A DNA stretch of 64,000 bases from Cristatella mucedo (GCA_009760855.2 WPIO01000029.1:2466001-2530000), one strand, 5' to 3'. Positions 1-42,128 are shown, counted from the stretch's first letter. Numbers and translations: made by a program. Notes: generated by a model not told the origin, from the letters alone.

Positions 1-370
1 TATGGTAAAAAGCAAACGAATATGCTTTAAACAGGTCTTACACGTAACGATTTCTATATTTGACGCTCGTAAGAACTTTTATTTTCCGAAAATACTGAAA
101 ATGCTAGAAGGCCATGGTGAACCGGTAGCTGAAGTCGCGCCATCAGTATCACCCTTGACTGTTGTGACCTTCCCTTCCGTCATCATTCGGGTTTGAAACC
201 GTGATTCAAAATTTGTTCGTACCCTTAATCTGATGCTTGCTATACAAGCTAAGCGACTGCCTGCAAATTTGATCTCATGCATGCATCTAAATTCTGTCTT
301 TCAAGGTACATGCTGAAGTTTTGCTGCGATTGTGGTCTTTGCAAATCTTGTGCTACCTTATTTATTGTAG

Positions 371-30402
<30,032 letters not shown>

Positions 30403-31062
30403 ACGCTCCTCTACCTCCTCCTAGATAGTGCTGCAGCTGCTTAGCTTGGCGCCACTTCTTGCTCGCAGAAGCTTACGAACGGTGCACTGCGAAGCGTAGC
30501 TCCGCCCGCGAGCCCATGCCAGGCTCTGCACCAGATGTCACAGCTGGCTATCCTGATACACGATGCCTGTCTTTGGTCATTTGGCCAGTGCAGCTGCGTG
30601 CATAGCCGGGCACGAGAGTTTGTGTGATGCCAGTCGTGGCAACCTGGCCCCATTCGAGCGAAGCACAAAGCGATAGCATTTATGCCAAGGCCTCCTGCAG
30701 GTCTCGTCTATGATTGTTGCTGCAGCTGTTGTGTCGCTCTGTGGTGCTTATGTGCTGCGAGATCGCCGAGGCCGAGTTGGAAACAAACTGAAGCCCTGGC
30801 GCCTTGCCTTGCCTGACTGGTGCTGCTGCGAGGTCAGCATCATGTGACGATGCCAGCACATGACCGTGCGAGTGCCCGAGCATTTCGTCAGGACTATCAA
30901 GTGGGTACAAAATTCGTAAGACGGCGATGGCAGTGAATGGCAGCACGGTCGAACCTGTCTATACACAGCCAGATACAAGGCTGGCTATAAAGAAATGTTG
31001 GGGGAGTTGGTAAAGTCACTTCACACAAAGTTGGGAAGGCGTTCATGTCCCTGCTGCCAAGG
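30403..31062. other. PHKB 3' flank, no gene seen
   Basis: Probably includes the PHKB 3' UTR. It has moderate GC, no canonical polyadenylation signal noticed and no recognisable protein. Confidence 0.5.
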
Positions 31063-31824
31063 TATAATAATAATAATAATAATAATGCACTTGATAAAGC
31101 GCCCTCAGAGAACTTAATCTCTTTCTAGGCGCTTTACATCTGCTGCAAAGTGATATGCAATTGAATGGTAAGTAAAATCATGCTTGAAAAACAAACAAAA
31201 TGAATAATATGGTTAGGGGTGACATGCACAGGGTCAGCATGCAAATGTGGTTAGTGGCAGCATGCACAGTGTCAGCACGCATAAGCACATCAAGGACGAA
31301 TCACAGGGACCCACTAAATGCTGTCCTAAATAGGTGTGTTTTTGGGTTCCTTTTAAATGTGGTCAGGTCAGGGGATGTTCTGACGCAGGTCGGGAGGGAG
31401 TTCCAGGCTTTGGGAGCATATGAACTAAATGCACGGTCTCCAAAGGATTTAAGGTTTGTACGAGGTATTTCCAGACTGTTGGATTCCGAAAAGCGGGTGG
31501 TACGATGCTTGGCCTGATGGGGTAGTATATCTGAAAGATAGGCTGGAGCCATAGAATGAAGGGACCTAAAAGTGAGCGACAAAACCTTCAAGTCAATCCG
31601 TTGCTTGACTGGTAGCCAGTGCAGGTCGGCGAGAAGTGGAGTAATGTGGCAACTGCGCTCACGACAGACAAGCCTAGCTGCAGAGTTTTGCACGAGCTGC
31701 AATCGCCTGATCGCACATGCTGGTAGGCCAGTAAGCAGTGAGTTGCAGAAGTCGAGACAGGATGTCACGAATGCATGGACCAACTTGGACGTGGTAGCCT
31801 TATCTAAACAAGCCCTAATTTTAG
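31063..31824 (-). mobile_element. LINE copy, RT C-terminal part and 3' tail
   Basis: It shares the tail hairpin and then an open frame with [35 protein letters not shown] and WLPVKQ. The frame is open into 31825-31942, where the sequence no longer matches the LINE (YDKRMAAARYVEKKL), marking the truncation point. Confidence 0.85.
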
Positions 31825-34489
31825 GTACTAGTCGCACGTGGGAACAAGTGGGGCTAGCCACTTGTTGCTTCAACTTTTTTTCTACATACCTAGCAGCTGC
31901 CATCCTCTTGTCATACGATGGGAGTCGCGGTTCTAAAATCAAGATAGGTCGTAACTAGCTAGAGAGCGGTGCAACCTGATGATTTAACCCCAACTCCCTC
32001 CCCCCCCCTTGAAGCTGATCCAGTGCCTATTCAGGACACCTAGTGTAGGCTGCAAAGGGCTGCACAGCAAGGATGGTCATCTCAGTCAAGCCAAGTAAAT
32101 GACCCAGCTTTTCACCCAAGATGTGCACAGTCGGACAGAGCTCCGTTGCTTGCAGGTTCGGCAAGCAAAGGAGACCTCTTTTAGCAGGCCTCTGCACAGA
32201 CCCAGCCAGAGTGGCCGACTGCTTACTCGGGCGCTGCGCTTCCGGACTGTGCCGAACTCGTTCCTGGCGTTCACCGAGGTTAGCAAATGTCTTGCTGCTT
32301 TCCTGCTTGACCTGGGAAACCGCGAGCTCCCTTCAAACTACGAAAGGTAAGAATACTGGCAGTAGGGTGTTGACCAGGTGGACGTTGGCCGTACGCATGA
32401 GCGGCACCATATTGAGGGGGTGGTGCTCCAATGCTCAGTTCAAGCAGTGCCTGCTGCATTCGCAGAGAAGCTTTCGCGAAGTGTGTGGCATAACTGCTTG
32501 TCAAAGCTTCGCACTAGCTATGTACTTCTCTGGAGTGACCGTCGGCCACAACCCACTGCCGAGGTCATTGTGCTCTGCTTCCGGCAAACCCCGGTGCTCG
32601 AGAATTACAAGCTGGGTAGTCTGTGGAGCACTCAAAAAGATTTATGTTGCTTGACTAGGTACAACGTAACTAGGCACTTAGCTAGTCCCTAAAATGGTGC
32701 CAGTATAGAACTCGTTAGCCTGGGGGGGGGCTGCCACATTGTTTCACTTGGTGCCTTGCCAAAATCCGATGCTAACGCAACCCGGAAGAACGTTGGCGCG
32801 GCCTCTTTCGCCTGCGAGAAATTGATGCCCAGGGAGGCAGCCGGGTGCACTTAGAATTTGACGGTAACGACCTCGGATGCCAACAGAGTCTGCCGTATCT
32901 CGGTGCTGCATGCACAGCCAGGCACTGTGCGAGACTGATGAGCCCGCATCACCGCTCAATCGGCAGGTAGCACAGACCAACCAAGGAATGCAACCTGGAT
33001 GGGAATGCCAACCAGTTTCTGCTGAGCGCACTCGAAAGCCTAGGCGCCTCCTCCTGCTCTTGGTTTCGAGCCGCAAGTCAGACTGGAGGTAAACGCCGCA
33101 CCTCTGCTCGGCAGCCACGTTTTTTAGTGACTGCTCCCCACCTGTGCCTTCGTGCCGCTCTGCCAATGCCTCGGCTCCGCTTCACCTCGCGGACGCCTCG
33201 CCAGCGCAGACTGCTCGCATCGGGCTGGCACGCCAGGGAATCCGGCTCGTTGCCCGGCATCGCTTGCTGCCAACAGATGGCATGAAGGCAGAGGCAACGA
33301 CAGCTGGAAGCAACTCCCAACGGAAGCCCTAAGCAGGGCGCGCAGCGGTGGTCTCCCGACCCGCCAACCGGTGGCAGTGCTGACACCAGAGGGCAACCTG
33401 GTTTCTGAGGCAGAGAAGTCTGATCTGAAGCAGAGAAGTCTGTTTTGCCATACTAAGTCTTGTTTATTGGTTTAAGCGATTCCCTGTTCCTGGTCGAGAA
33501 GCGGCATCCAGTCGCCTGCCAGGCACACTAGTGGACGGTCCACTCATCGGCTCCATGTGAAAGTCGTCCGAGCTGAGGCGAGCATCCACCAGCGATCCAG
33601 CGACAGCTCTGCTTTCCGCTGCCGAAGCGTCATAATCCACCGGTGCCACCATTTCCAGACTGCCTGGAAGAAAAAACTGCAGTGGAGAAAAGAGTCCCGT
33701 GGGCTCTCGGGCCTGAGTTTCATGTTTCAGACAGCAAGCTGCAAGCAAATAGGAGCACGAAACTCCACCTCCCCCCCCCCGAGTCGTGCTGCTAGTGTTT
33801 GACGAGGAGCAGAGCGCACCTTTCTAAGGCCATGCTCGGTAAATGCTTTCTTTGTGCTCTCCAAAATGGCACGCCGCAGGCCGGTGAGAAATACTCTCCG
33901 GCTGCCCGAGTGTGATGACGTTAAATATACATGCTTTTAGTTATCTTTTCTGTTTAGTTTCTCTCTAATACCTAAATAATAAACCCACGAACTCGAACCC
34001 GAAAAAGTAAAAAATATAACCAATGAAGCATAAGCCGTAAATACCAAAACATACAATCCCTAAATAATAAACCCAAAATCCTAAGCCCCGAGGCAAAAAG
34101 ATAACTAAAAACATATTTAAAGCAAATATAAAAATGCTGGCGACCATGTTGAACAGCCTGCTATGAGCACGGTGCCCATAGCAGATCTGATATTGCTGTG
34201 TGAACAAACGACGCCGTATTGGCTGATAGGAGAGCTGATTGCGAACTCCCAAGACGTGTCATCCTCTGTTACCTTAGTCAGCACGAATCGCCGAAAGATA
34301 GAAGGAAAATACTAGCGAGCCATAAGGTACGCGAATCGAAAGCCTCAAAAAAGTGTGTCACAGCTTAAGAAAGTTTAAGCTGCTGGCCGGTGAAATGGGT
34401 AGCATCATAGATTCCATAACAGGAGCCACGTTCCATGCCTCCTGTATAGTGACAAATACAAATGAATTATATTATTAGGGTGTCAGGAC
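31825..34489. other. Unassigned region between PHKB and the HOIL-1-like gene
   Basis: GC-rich from about 32100 to 33800, with short open frames on both strands. Possible splice-bounded plus-strand segments exist (32156-32279, acceptor cttgcag). None resembles a family I know. 33970-34080 is AT-rich with a repeated CCTAAATAATAAACCCA. It could hold missing 3' exons of the HOIL-1-like gene. Confidence 0.4.
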
Positions 34490-34572
34490 GATACATCCAC
34501 GGAAAATTCACCCACGGACAGTTCGTCCCGGATGATTCATCCAGAGGACGTTTCATCCACGGAGGATTCCAA
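34490..34572 (+). repeat. Short tandem of GGACGWTTCATCC-like motifs
   Basis: Four to five imperfect copies such as GGACGATACATCCACGGA and GGACGTTTCATCCACGGA. It resembles ends of some DNA transposons, but no partner repeat was found. Confidence 0.45.
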
Positions 34573-34622
34573 AGCTCCAAAAGATGCATGTCCGCATGAT
34601 CAAAGCTCAAACTGCCTGCCAC

Positions 34623-34756
34623 TCAGCAGAGAATATGGCTTTTCCACCCACCAGTACATAGGCAACTAGCGCAGCACAAGGAGCTCCTTGTTTCCGTAAG
34701 GATCTCACAGCTGCAAGCTCGAAATGAAATCTCATCTCTGGTCTGGAGGACGGTGC
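34623..34756 (-). CDS. Possible short terminal exon of the HOIL-1/SHARPIN-like gene
   Basis: Acceptor ttcctgtag is followed by a segment in the right phase, encoding about 43 Cys-rich residues (RACSCEILTETRSSLCCASC) and then TGA. It does not match the NZF pattern W-x-C-x2-C, so it may be a false exon. If real, the protein would be only about 198 aa and lack NZF and RBR. Confidence 0.25.
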
Positions 34757-34769
34757 CTACAGGAACCAA

Positions 34770-35260
34770 ACAATAAGAGAGAAGGAGAGAGAGTGTGAGT
34801 GATATTGACAGACGGATAGGGAAAGAAGAGAATGCATCAAAAGTATTACAGCAATTGGATTGGGAGATTAAGGGTGTATGCATGTGTGCTTTCGTGTGTG
34901 TGCCTGCGCCCCTGTGTGTGTGAGTGTGTGTGCGCGTGAGTGCGTGTAAATGTGTGCTCACATTCATGCATAGAGTGGAGAGAGCAAGAGCAACATGAAG
35001 GAGACAGAGTGAGGAGTGTACCAAAAGAGAGAGACAGAGGACATAGAGAGAGTGAAAGTAGACAGATGGAGAAAGTGAGGAAGTAAAGTGTCTGAGTTGT
35101 GCATGGAAAGAGATGAAAGAGGCAGAGGAGGCACCACAGACACAGACATATGGTAGGGAGAGGTATAGAGAATGAGAGAGAAGAGAAAGAGCAAAGCGAG
35201 ATGAAAAGTTATTAAAGGGAAAAGAGGCAGACAAGGAGAGGAAGAGAAAAGCAATCAAAA
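34770..35260. repeat. Purine-rich (GA) region with GT stretches
   Basis: Nearly 500 bp of AGAGAG-type sequence with a GTGTGT core near 34895-34950. It lies between the UBL exon and the possible terminal exon of the HOIL-1-like gene, so on that gene's strand it is a long pyrimidine tract. Confidence 0.8.
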
Positions 35261-35307
35261 CTTGGCATGCATTAATTACCTTATATACTGCGCTGGCGAT
35301 TGCTTAC

Positions 35308-35639
35308 CGTCCGGCTGCTGGCGTTGCAGCTCCTGCAACGTTTTTAGTCTTTCCAGTTCACTTTTCCGACGTGCATCATATTCATCTTTTTCTATACCGA
35401 CGTCTTCTGCTGGACGTAGATATAAATATGCAGCAAAATCCGGATAGTGGACCCCACAATGTTCAAGGTTCACATTGTCCCCCTGGATCTTTCGATTGAT
35501 GATCCAGCACTGAACCTTCTCGGGTATATCGTGTTCAAGCATCATTTTAAACTTAAGCTCACTAATCGTATATGCTGGTTTCACACGTAGCAGCATGTAC
35601 GCACCTGATGACTCACGATCTTCGACATAAACACGGATG
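35308..35639 (-). CDS. HOIL-1/SHARPIN-like exon with ubiquitin-like domain
   Basis: The acceptor is gtttgtag and the donor is gtaagc (35307-35302). Its 332 nt enter in phase 2 and leave in phase 1. The ubiquitin-like fold occupies roughly the first 75 residues. The ending ELERLKTLQELQRQQPDG resembles the helical linker after the HOIL-1 UBL. Confidence 0.75.
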
Positions 35640-37967
35640 CTACAAACGGATAATGGCCCTGGGAGTGAAATGTTATGAAAAGGACTATATACATATAGTG
35701 TCACTTGCCATAGAAGGGCTGAAACAAGCTGCCAAAACAGAATATGAGCTTCAGCTAAACAAGTTCAAAAGAGGCTTCAGCCTAATGGGCTAACAAGAGC
35801 TGCCTAATGCAAAAGACTATTTAATAGCACTAATAAAAGTATCACGTCCAATGGTTGAACATAAAGCCACACTTCTACATAGCCATATCAAGCCAATACC
35901 TTCACAGCATTTCACAGGTACAACACAATTATTGAAGAGAGTGAGCAGTCAGAAAGCATTGAAAGAAAGTGGAGTGAAGATTTAAAGAAAGTGGAGTGAA
36001 GATTTAAAGGAAGAGACGACCGAAGAACCAAGTATTGACTGATAATTTCAGTTAAGGAGTTCATATATAAAGCAAAGGCATAACCACATGCCTTGAGACC
36101 AAGAAAAAAGAGCAATATTGCCAACCATCTTCGAATGCAAGTGTGTAACACTTAGCTAGTTCACTGAAGACAAACACTGGGATTCCTGGATTCAACAATA
36201 CGAGCATACATATGTAGCCCATCGCCTAGGCACGGTGATTTCAATCCAACCCAGAAAGTGTTATCTAATATATGTTGTTCACACAAAGCTGAAATTTCCA
36301 CCCAAAAAATTGATTTAAGAGCCCTCGCTGGTATGGCAGCCGAGATAGGTAGGCTTGCTCTGCTGCTACGGACACGGAAAAGGCTTAGATGTAAACAATA
36401 GAGCGGATGGGGGAATCTTTTGTAGCATACGATAAGCCAAGCCAAACTTTAAAAAAGTATGGAATGCATGTCACAGGGTGTAGGGAGTAGTATCTGTGAA
36501 AATGTCTTACCAGGACTTCTGCATAGCCTACCACTACTAGCAATGCTAGATCACCAGCAGGATACGAGCAGATAAAGAATGAGAGCATTATATAAGTGTA
36601 CATTGCCAAACCTATATCAGGATCTACATATAGCATTACCACGGTCTTGCGCAGGATATTGTAGTGCTGAGCATTAAAGAAAGATGCATCAATATTGCCC
36701 ACCCGAAGTGATGAACCCACACCTCCGATACCGATACCAAAGGCCCTAGCCACCAAATAGCAACTCCCACAAACATTCCACATATCTATTTACAAAGGGT
36801 GTCAAGACACCCATCATGTAGAGCAGCACTCTCAGTGGCTAAAGGTCCACTAGATGCATAGAGAGCACCACGATGTCACCAGCACCGGCTGACACCACTT
36901 TAATGACGAGGGGCAATAGTAACAACCCAGCTTATGGTTTGAATGTACTTCTGCTCCCGGGTCTGTTGTCCAGGTGAAGGTGTGCGCACTTCACGACCCA
37001 GGACATGGGTTTCCTGCAGCATGCAATGCAAGTAGAATGAAAACCTATTTAGGACAGCATTTAGTGGGTCCCTGTGATTCGTCCTTGAATTGCTTATGCG
37101 TACTGATACTGTGCAGGCTGCCACTAACCACATTTGCATGCTGACCCTGTGCATGTCACATCTAACCATATTATTCATTTTGTTTGTTTTTCAAGCATGA
37201 TTTTACTTACCATTCAATTGCATTTCGCTTTGCAGCAGATGTAAAGCGCCTAGAGAGAGATTAAGTTCCCAGAGGGCGCTTTATCAAGTCCATTATTATT
37301 ATTATTATTATTAAAACGCCTCTTAATGCTCTTTTGCTGCTACATAAATTAGGCTGTTGAATCAGCCGATCCCTAAATTTTTTTTTACTCGACTTGGGAA
37401 AAATCTTGAGCATAACACTCACATAGTCCTTGACATCAATTATGACCTCTTAGCAAAACACCAATCCATCATAGGCTAACTTCGGTAAGCAAAGTAACCA
37501 TATTAAATTAGAGCTAGCAGTAAATTAATTTTTAATATGGCAAACGGCTTGACTGAGCCTGACACAGAGGGGAGGGTAGCACTGACAAATAGAAAGATCT
37601 GCTATAGCAGCTGTAGCTTATGCAGATCTGAATGCCACCATGATGGCTCGAAGTTAGCATTTGTTATCTGTTCACTCAAGGTATACCCACCTAACTTCCA
37701 TTCCAAAATGTATGTTACAATAATAGGATACTGTTGCTACAATTGAACATTTAATATATGCAAAAGTGATAAATTAGAACAATACGGTTAACTCTGCCAT
37801 AGAAGACAGTCAAGATGAGATGCCGACAAAGCTTACTTGATATAGTCGCTAAGGACACCATTTTGGTTTGCAGCAGACTTTTCTTGGTGAGCTAATGCAA
37901 GCAGATGGGCAATATCTTTAGCTCTGTTTACATTGCCTGAGCGAATAGCTTCACGAAGGCATTCCAT
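35308..37967 (-). CDS. HOIL-1/SHARPIN-like protein (LUBAC accessory subunit family), two firm exons
   Basis: Two minus-strand exons join in phase: 37967-37837 and 35639-35308. Exon 1 starts at an ATG with A at -3 and G at +4. It encodes a helical stretch, CLREAIRSGNVNRAKDIAHL, like the LUBAC-tethering motif at the N-terminus of HOIL-1 (RBCK1) and SHARPIN. Exon 2 encodes a ubiquitin-like domain with IRVYVEDRESSGAYMLLRVK, VQCWIINRKI, GVHYPDF and AYLYLRP, matching the family's IRLWVSVED, QQWVIGQ and AYLYLLSA landmarks as I recall them. A Lys/Glu/Gln-rich helix then leads to donor gtaagc. In vertebrates these proteins bind HOIP in the linear-ubiquitin ligase and continue with an NZF zinc finger and, in HOIL-1, an RBR ligase. 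I could not find those downstream. The family is well supported; HOIL-1 versus SHARPIN is not decided. Confidence 0.75.
37040..37312 (+). mobile_element. LINE 3'-end fragment
   Basis: It starts at CCTATTTAGGACAGCATTTA and contains the ATGCACAGGGTC-type spacer, the AAAGCGCC...GGGCGCTTT hairpin (37240-37283) and an (ATT)n end. Confidence 0.85.
37837..37967 (-). CDS. HOIL-1/SHARPIN-like exon with LUBAC-tethering helices
   Basis: ATG at 37967-37965, then MECLREAIRSGNVNRAKDIA and HLLALAHQEKSAANQ, with donor gtaagc at 37836-37831. An in-frame TAA lies upstream of the ATG, so this is the likely start unless a further 5' exon is spliced in. Confidence 0.7.
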
Positions 37968-38486
37968 AATCTCATGTCTCGTGATGAGTACACCGGGCAA
38001 AGTAGGCGATTAGGATGTAGGATTGGATTTCACCGTGGTATCCGAGCACTCTGGTGGGTGTATTACACTGCGAGTTCTGTAATGGTGCCACCTATTAATG
38101 AAAGAAAATGTTTTATGGGTCTTTTAGTAAATCAATGAACTTTACGTGAATACACTATTAAAAGTTAAGGAAATCAGAAAAATACTACACAACAGGATAA
38201 TTATAGTAAAAAACTTGGCCCAATATATTTCATGTAACACAAATTGCTATCATGGTGATATGTCAAATGCTTCAAAACACTAATCATATCTTAAAGATTG
38301 GAGATATAGACCTCTCATGATAACAGGATATGTGATCATAAAAAGGCTTTTTAGCAGAGAAAGCCAAGCACCAAGATAATCAACAGCTAGATGGAAACAA
38401 ATACATGACGATGGCAAATACGAAACCATAAACATGCCTAACACATACCACGTGTGCGAGTGCACCTACAGGAAGCTACGAGAACA

Positions 38487-38535
<49 letters not shown>

Positions 38536-39899
38536 CGGTTCCGCTATGGATTTAAGTGGATTTGATGCTACCGACAGCACAAGCTCCAAGCTGCTGTTAC
38601 TGTTCTGAGGATGGGACTATCTGTCGCTCTGCTCCATTTTGTTAAGCCACCTAAAGTACAGTGGCTTGTTGCTTGCATCGACAGCGAAGACTTGAAAACC
38701 AGGAATATAGCTTTATAAAGCGTTCTTATAGCCCGACCGACAGTAGCGGCACTTCATTACTCGACCTTGTCTGGTGGGCACCCATAAATTCGGGTGCCTG
38801 AACTCGTCCCTGTCAACAGTGGCCAATAGAGCACAACTATTGCTGCAGTGAAGTGACTACTGGCTACAGCAGAAGCTACCAAAAGCGGTATTAAGTCAAG
38901 ATGAACGTACAGGCTACTACAACAAGCTAGACGCCTCGTCTGAGCGGATGATGATGCTTACCTTAAAAAATATCCTCTGGTAACTCACGACTGATCAGTG
39001 CTGATGTAAATGGCGATCAGAGCTGAGCAGGTACAAAACGAAACGATAAGCCCCGCAGACAGCCCGAATGCTCGAACAATAACAACAGCGAGTCCAATAC
39101 AACCATGACCATTGACGACATAGGCTCGTACCCATAGTATCGTACCACATCATAACCAGCATAGCTTCGGTTGGCTGGGACAGGACGGTTGTAATCTGGT
39201 AAGGGTCACCGGCTACACCGGGGTCTGACCTATGGGTATGGCCAGATGTGCGGTAACGAGAGGTCAACGGGCTTTCGGGTAAAGGAAGTTTGCCGAGTTG
39301 GTCGTGGTGTTGGAGGCTTCCGGTCTCGCCGAGTTATGCACTTGGATGAGTGCAGGCGTGCTCCGGCGATGCGGCCATGCACGCAAGGCCACGAGTGCCC
39401 AAGGCCCGAGCGGGGCTGGATAGCACGCTCGTTGTTGCGACTTCCGCGTTCCCCGTGTAGCCTGTTCGTAGCCCCTGTGAGTTGGCGTCTTTCGGCGGAA
39501 GCTCTCGATTGTGGTAGACGTCGACTCCGACTTGTCAAGCAGCTACTCAGCTAGCCGGGTCTTTTACGGCGTACGCTCGTACTGTTGGAACGGAGTCCTT
39601 ACAGCGGCGGGACTTCAGAAGCCGACTGACTAACTGACACGTTTGTTCGTGCTTGCGGCGTCGTCTTGCGCCCCTATAGTTTACTGTGTGTAGGATTCTC
39701 CTGTAGACTTGTTTGGTTCCCCTGTTGTTGTTGACGCATGCGATATTATAAAGAGGTTTAACCTGACGGCCGCTCGTCTTACCCTAGCTCACCAGCATGG
39801 TGAGTGGCGGCGTGGGCTGAGCATAGCGAGGCTTGGCGGGAAATGGCCTCTGACCCCTGGATTTCGGCTACAGCAGTAGTATCTACATGATAGTCCATT
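37968..39899. other. 5' flank of the HOIL-1-like gene, no gene seen
   Basis: Contains a (CA)n tract and CpG-containing DNA around 39230-39560, which could be promoter-associated or from an old LTR. No coding similarity was recognised. Confidence 0.4.
38489..38535. repeat. (CA)n microsatellite
   Basis: About 46 bp of CA upstream of the HOIL-1-like first coding exon. Confidence 0.9.
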
Positions 39900-40020
39900 A
39901 TGGAATGTAATGTATCTCCGTCAGTAACTCCACAAAGTCATAAAAGACCATGTGGGTGTTACACAGGAGAGTTTTGTATGGCGCACTCACAGCCTAATCG
40001 GCTTTCGGTACGCATTGATC
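39900..40020 (-). repeat. Dispersed repeat family 3, reverse orientation
   Basis: Reverse complement of the 21791-21918 copy, with GTAATGTATCTCCGTC and ACTCCACAAAGTCATAAAAG matched almost base for base. Confidence 0.65.
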
Positions 40021-40724
40021 TAGTCGAGTGTAATGCAAGCAAACTTACTGCAGTGAATTCACTTATCTCGCTCTGTGGTCTAGGCAAATGACGTAGATTA
40101 ATCTTAGCTCTGATACTTATAGCCCTACTCGCCTATCTAAACCTATAATACTCTAAAAGGAATATTCATAGGTTAGCGAGTGCTCCCCCCCTGCTTGCTA
40201 CTTTTTTCCGGCCGCGGGCGCTTGTCATTCTAGGCCAGAGTCTGGGAGCCGTAGCTGCTTACTCGGTTGACTGCCCGGGCATAGGCAAGGAGCAGGGCCA
40301 TGCCGACTTGCGGACAATTGCTACCCCTGACGTTTGCCAACGGGAATAATTGCCATCGCTTGTTCGGATCGCGTGGCTGCAATGCAACCTTTCGAATAAG
40401 GAATTTCTATAGGGTACACAAGATTTATATTAAAATGTGCAGACTAGTCCTAACCGGAATGCATGTTTCAACGGGCCTTGCTGCACTGGTTACAGCTGAA
40501 ACGGCGACGCCAGCTAAACCAGCTGGATTGTGGGGGATAATTATTATTCGCGATTATGCGATTATACAAGACTTTATTGCCGAGGCCGTATTGACAGCCG
40601 GCACCCTGAGATTGGCAGGCTGGCAGTTTCTCTTCCAGTCTGCATTGGCATTGCATGTACCTGCTAATACTATGCCTGCTGCTTGCGGATGTTACCACCA
40701 AACATTTGGTAATGCTTTATGTGC

Positions 40725-40799
40725 AGCATCTGTAAAGTGCCTAGAGAGAGAGATTCAGTTCTCTGAGGGCGCTATACAAATAGATTATTATTATTATTG
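40725..40799 (+). mobile_element. LINE/SINE 3'-tail fragment
   Basis: Only the terminal hairpin (AAAGTGCC...GGGCGCT) and (ATT)n remain. Confidence 0.65.
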
Positions 40800-41317
40800 G
40801 AGCTGATTTGAGCTATAAGCCACAGAGCCATCGTCTACGTCATAGCCATTGTTGAACGCTTACAACCTGCTGCTGTCAAATAGATGTGTCTACGTTATTA
40901 GTATGGGCTTGATATGTTAAGATATGAGCGGTCTTCGTCGCTAGCCGGGCCGCAAGGTTTAGTCACCAGTTTTCGTCGCGCGTCGGCTGAGAGTAGCGCC
41001 GTTACGAGTGCTGCGTTCGCGGCCTAGTTCTGACCTGATGTAGAAGCCGCACACCACGTTTGTAACACAGCACTACTGCCTGCGTCGTTCGCTCGGGACT
41101 TTTAGCCACAGCATCCATTTGGCACTGCATCCGCTTGCTGAGCCCTACGGCTGCCGTCTTTCAGATCAGAGTTGTTAAGTAGAAATTCCACCAATACGCG
41201 TATATCTTTATCAACACGCCGATCTACCACCGTATGGCATTTTGACGATTTCTGCCAGTACTCGTCAAATGCCAGAAGTTCGCACTTTAAATAAATAAAC
41301 ATTTGCTAATAGAGCCG

Positions 41318-41424
41318 CCTCATTTGAATAGCTGCAGAAGAGCTATCACCGCCGCTTGCAGTCGGCAGTAAAGGGGATCCCAAACTGCAGGATTTGAACC
41401 CACAGCTTCGGGCGTGAAGAGCAA
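41318..41424 (-). mobile_element. tRNA-derived SINE, family 1, truncated
   Basis: Contains AGAGCTATCACCGCCGCTTG and the B-box complement GGATTTGAACC. It is cut off where a LINE tail begins. Confidence 0.6.
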
Positions 41425-41503
41425 GCATGTAAAGTGCCTAGAAAGAGATTGAGTTCCCTGAGGGGCTTTACCACATTTATTATTATTATTATTATCATGA
41501 TTA
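41425..41503 (+). mobile_element. LINE 3'-tail fragment abutting a SINE
   Basis: A decayed terminal hairpin and (ATT)n, joined directly to the minus-strand tRNA-like SINE at 41318-41424. Confidence 0.6.
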
Positions 41504-41512
41504 TTATTGTGT

Positions 41513-41690
41513 TCTCTTCGGGTCCGCCGACTTGCCCAGGTACCGCCCTCTTCCTGTAGAGAACAGAAGACCCACTTTTGTAGACGCTTCCGAGCTAGTG
41601 TGGTGGCCTTCACTGCCTGGTTCCTCGCTTCATAATAAGCGGCATCTGTCTGAGCCGTCCTTAGCTGTGCGCGACTGCTAGCACAAAGTT
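41513..41690. repeat. LTR-like dispersed repeat, copy 1
   Basis: Shares GACCCACTTTTGTAGACGCT, a TCATAATAA...TCTGTCTGAGCC segment and a GCGCGACTGCT end with 60777-60963. The AATAAA-like signal is compatible with an LTR, but no paired copy or primer-binding site was found. Confidence 0.5.
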
Positions 41691-42012
41691 AATGCATCTA
41701 TTAGAATGCTGAACCGGCTTCAGAATTGTGAGTTACGACGATGACATCAGCCTCATGGGAAGGCCAGACATAATTGGTTTGGACACGGACGAAACACGTA
41801 TCAATACAGAAGAGGCTGCAGCTGACAAGATTTCTTTCGAAAAATCATCAATTAGTATCCTAAATTTGACGGGATTTAGGAGATTAAAATAAAATTCAGC
41901 ATGAAATTTTGCTAGAGCCGCTAGCAGTGCCAGTATGATACTTCGTAAGACGCATTTCATATTGGCTCCACGATTCCTATTCAACTAAAAGCGATTCTGC
42001 CCTGATTTAATT

Positions 42013-42128
42013 GACCCTTGGGTGAAGTGCTCGCCTTTGACGACCGAGGTCGTGGGTTTGAGTCCTGCGGCAAAAGTGAAGTGAAGCGCCTGGATACAGA
42101 TTTAGTTATCTTTGAGAGCTATACAAAC
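42013..42128 (+). mobile_element. tRNA-derived SINE, family 2, diverged
   Basis: GTGCTCGCCTTTGACGACCG, GGTCGTGGGTTTGAGTCC (B box) and a decayed AAGCGCCTGGATACAGATT tail. Confidence 0.6.

Noticed and set aside
32156-32349. Possible plus-strand exon after cttgcag with donor gtaaga
   Set aside because: Borders are plausible but the peptide (RFRTVPNSFLAFTEVSKCLA) matches no family I know, and no partner exon was found.
36385-36783. Minus-strand frame (VGNIDASFFNAQHYNILRK) as an extra HOIL-1-like exon
   Set aside because: The flanking exons at 37837 and 35639 already join in phase without it, and it matches nothing in the family.
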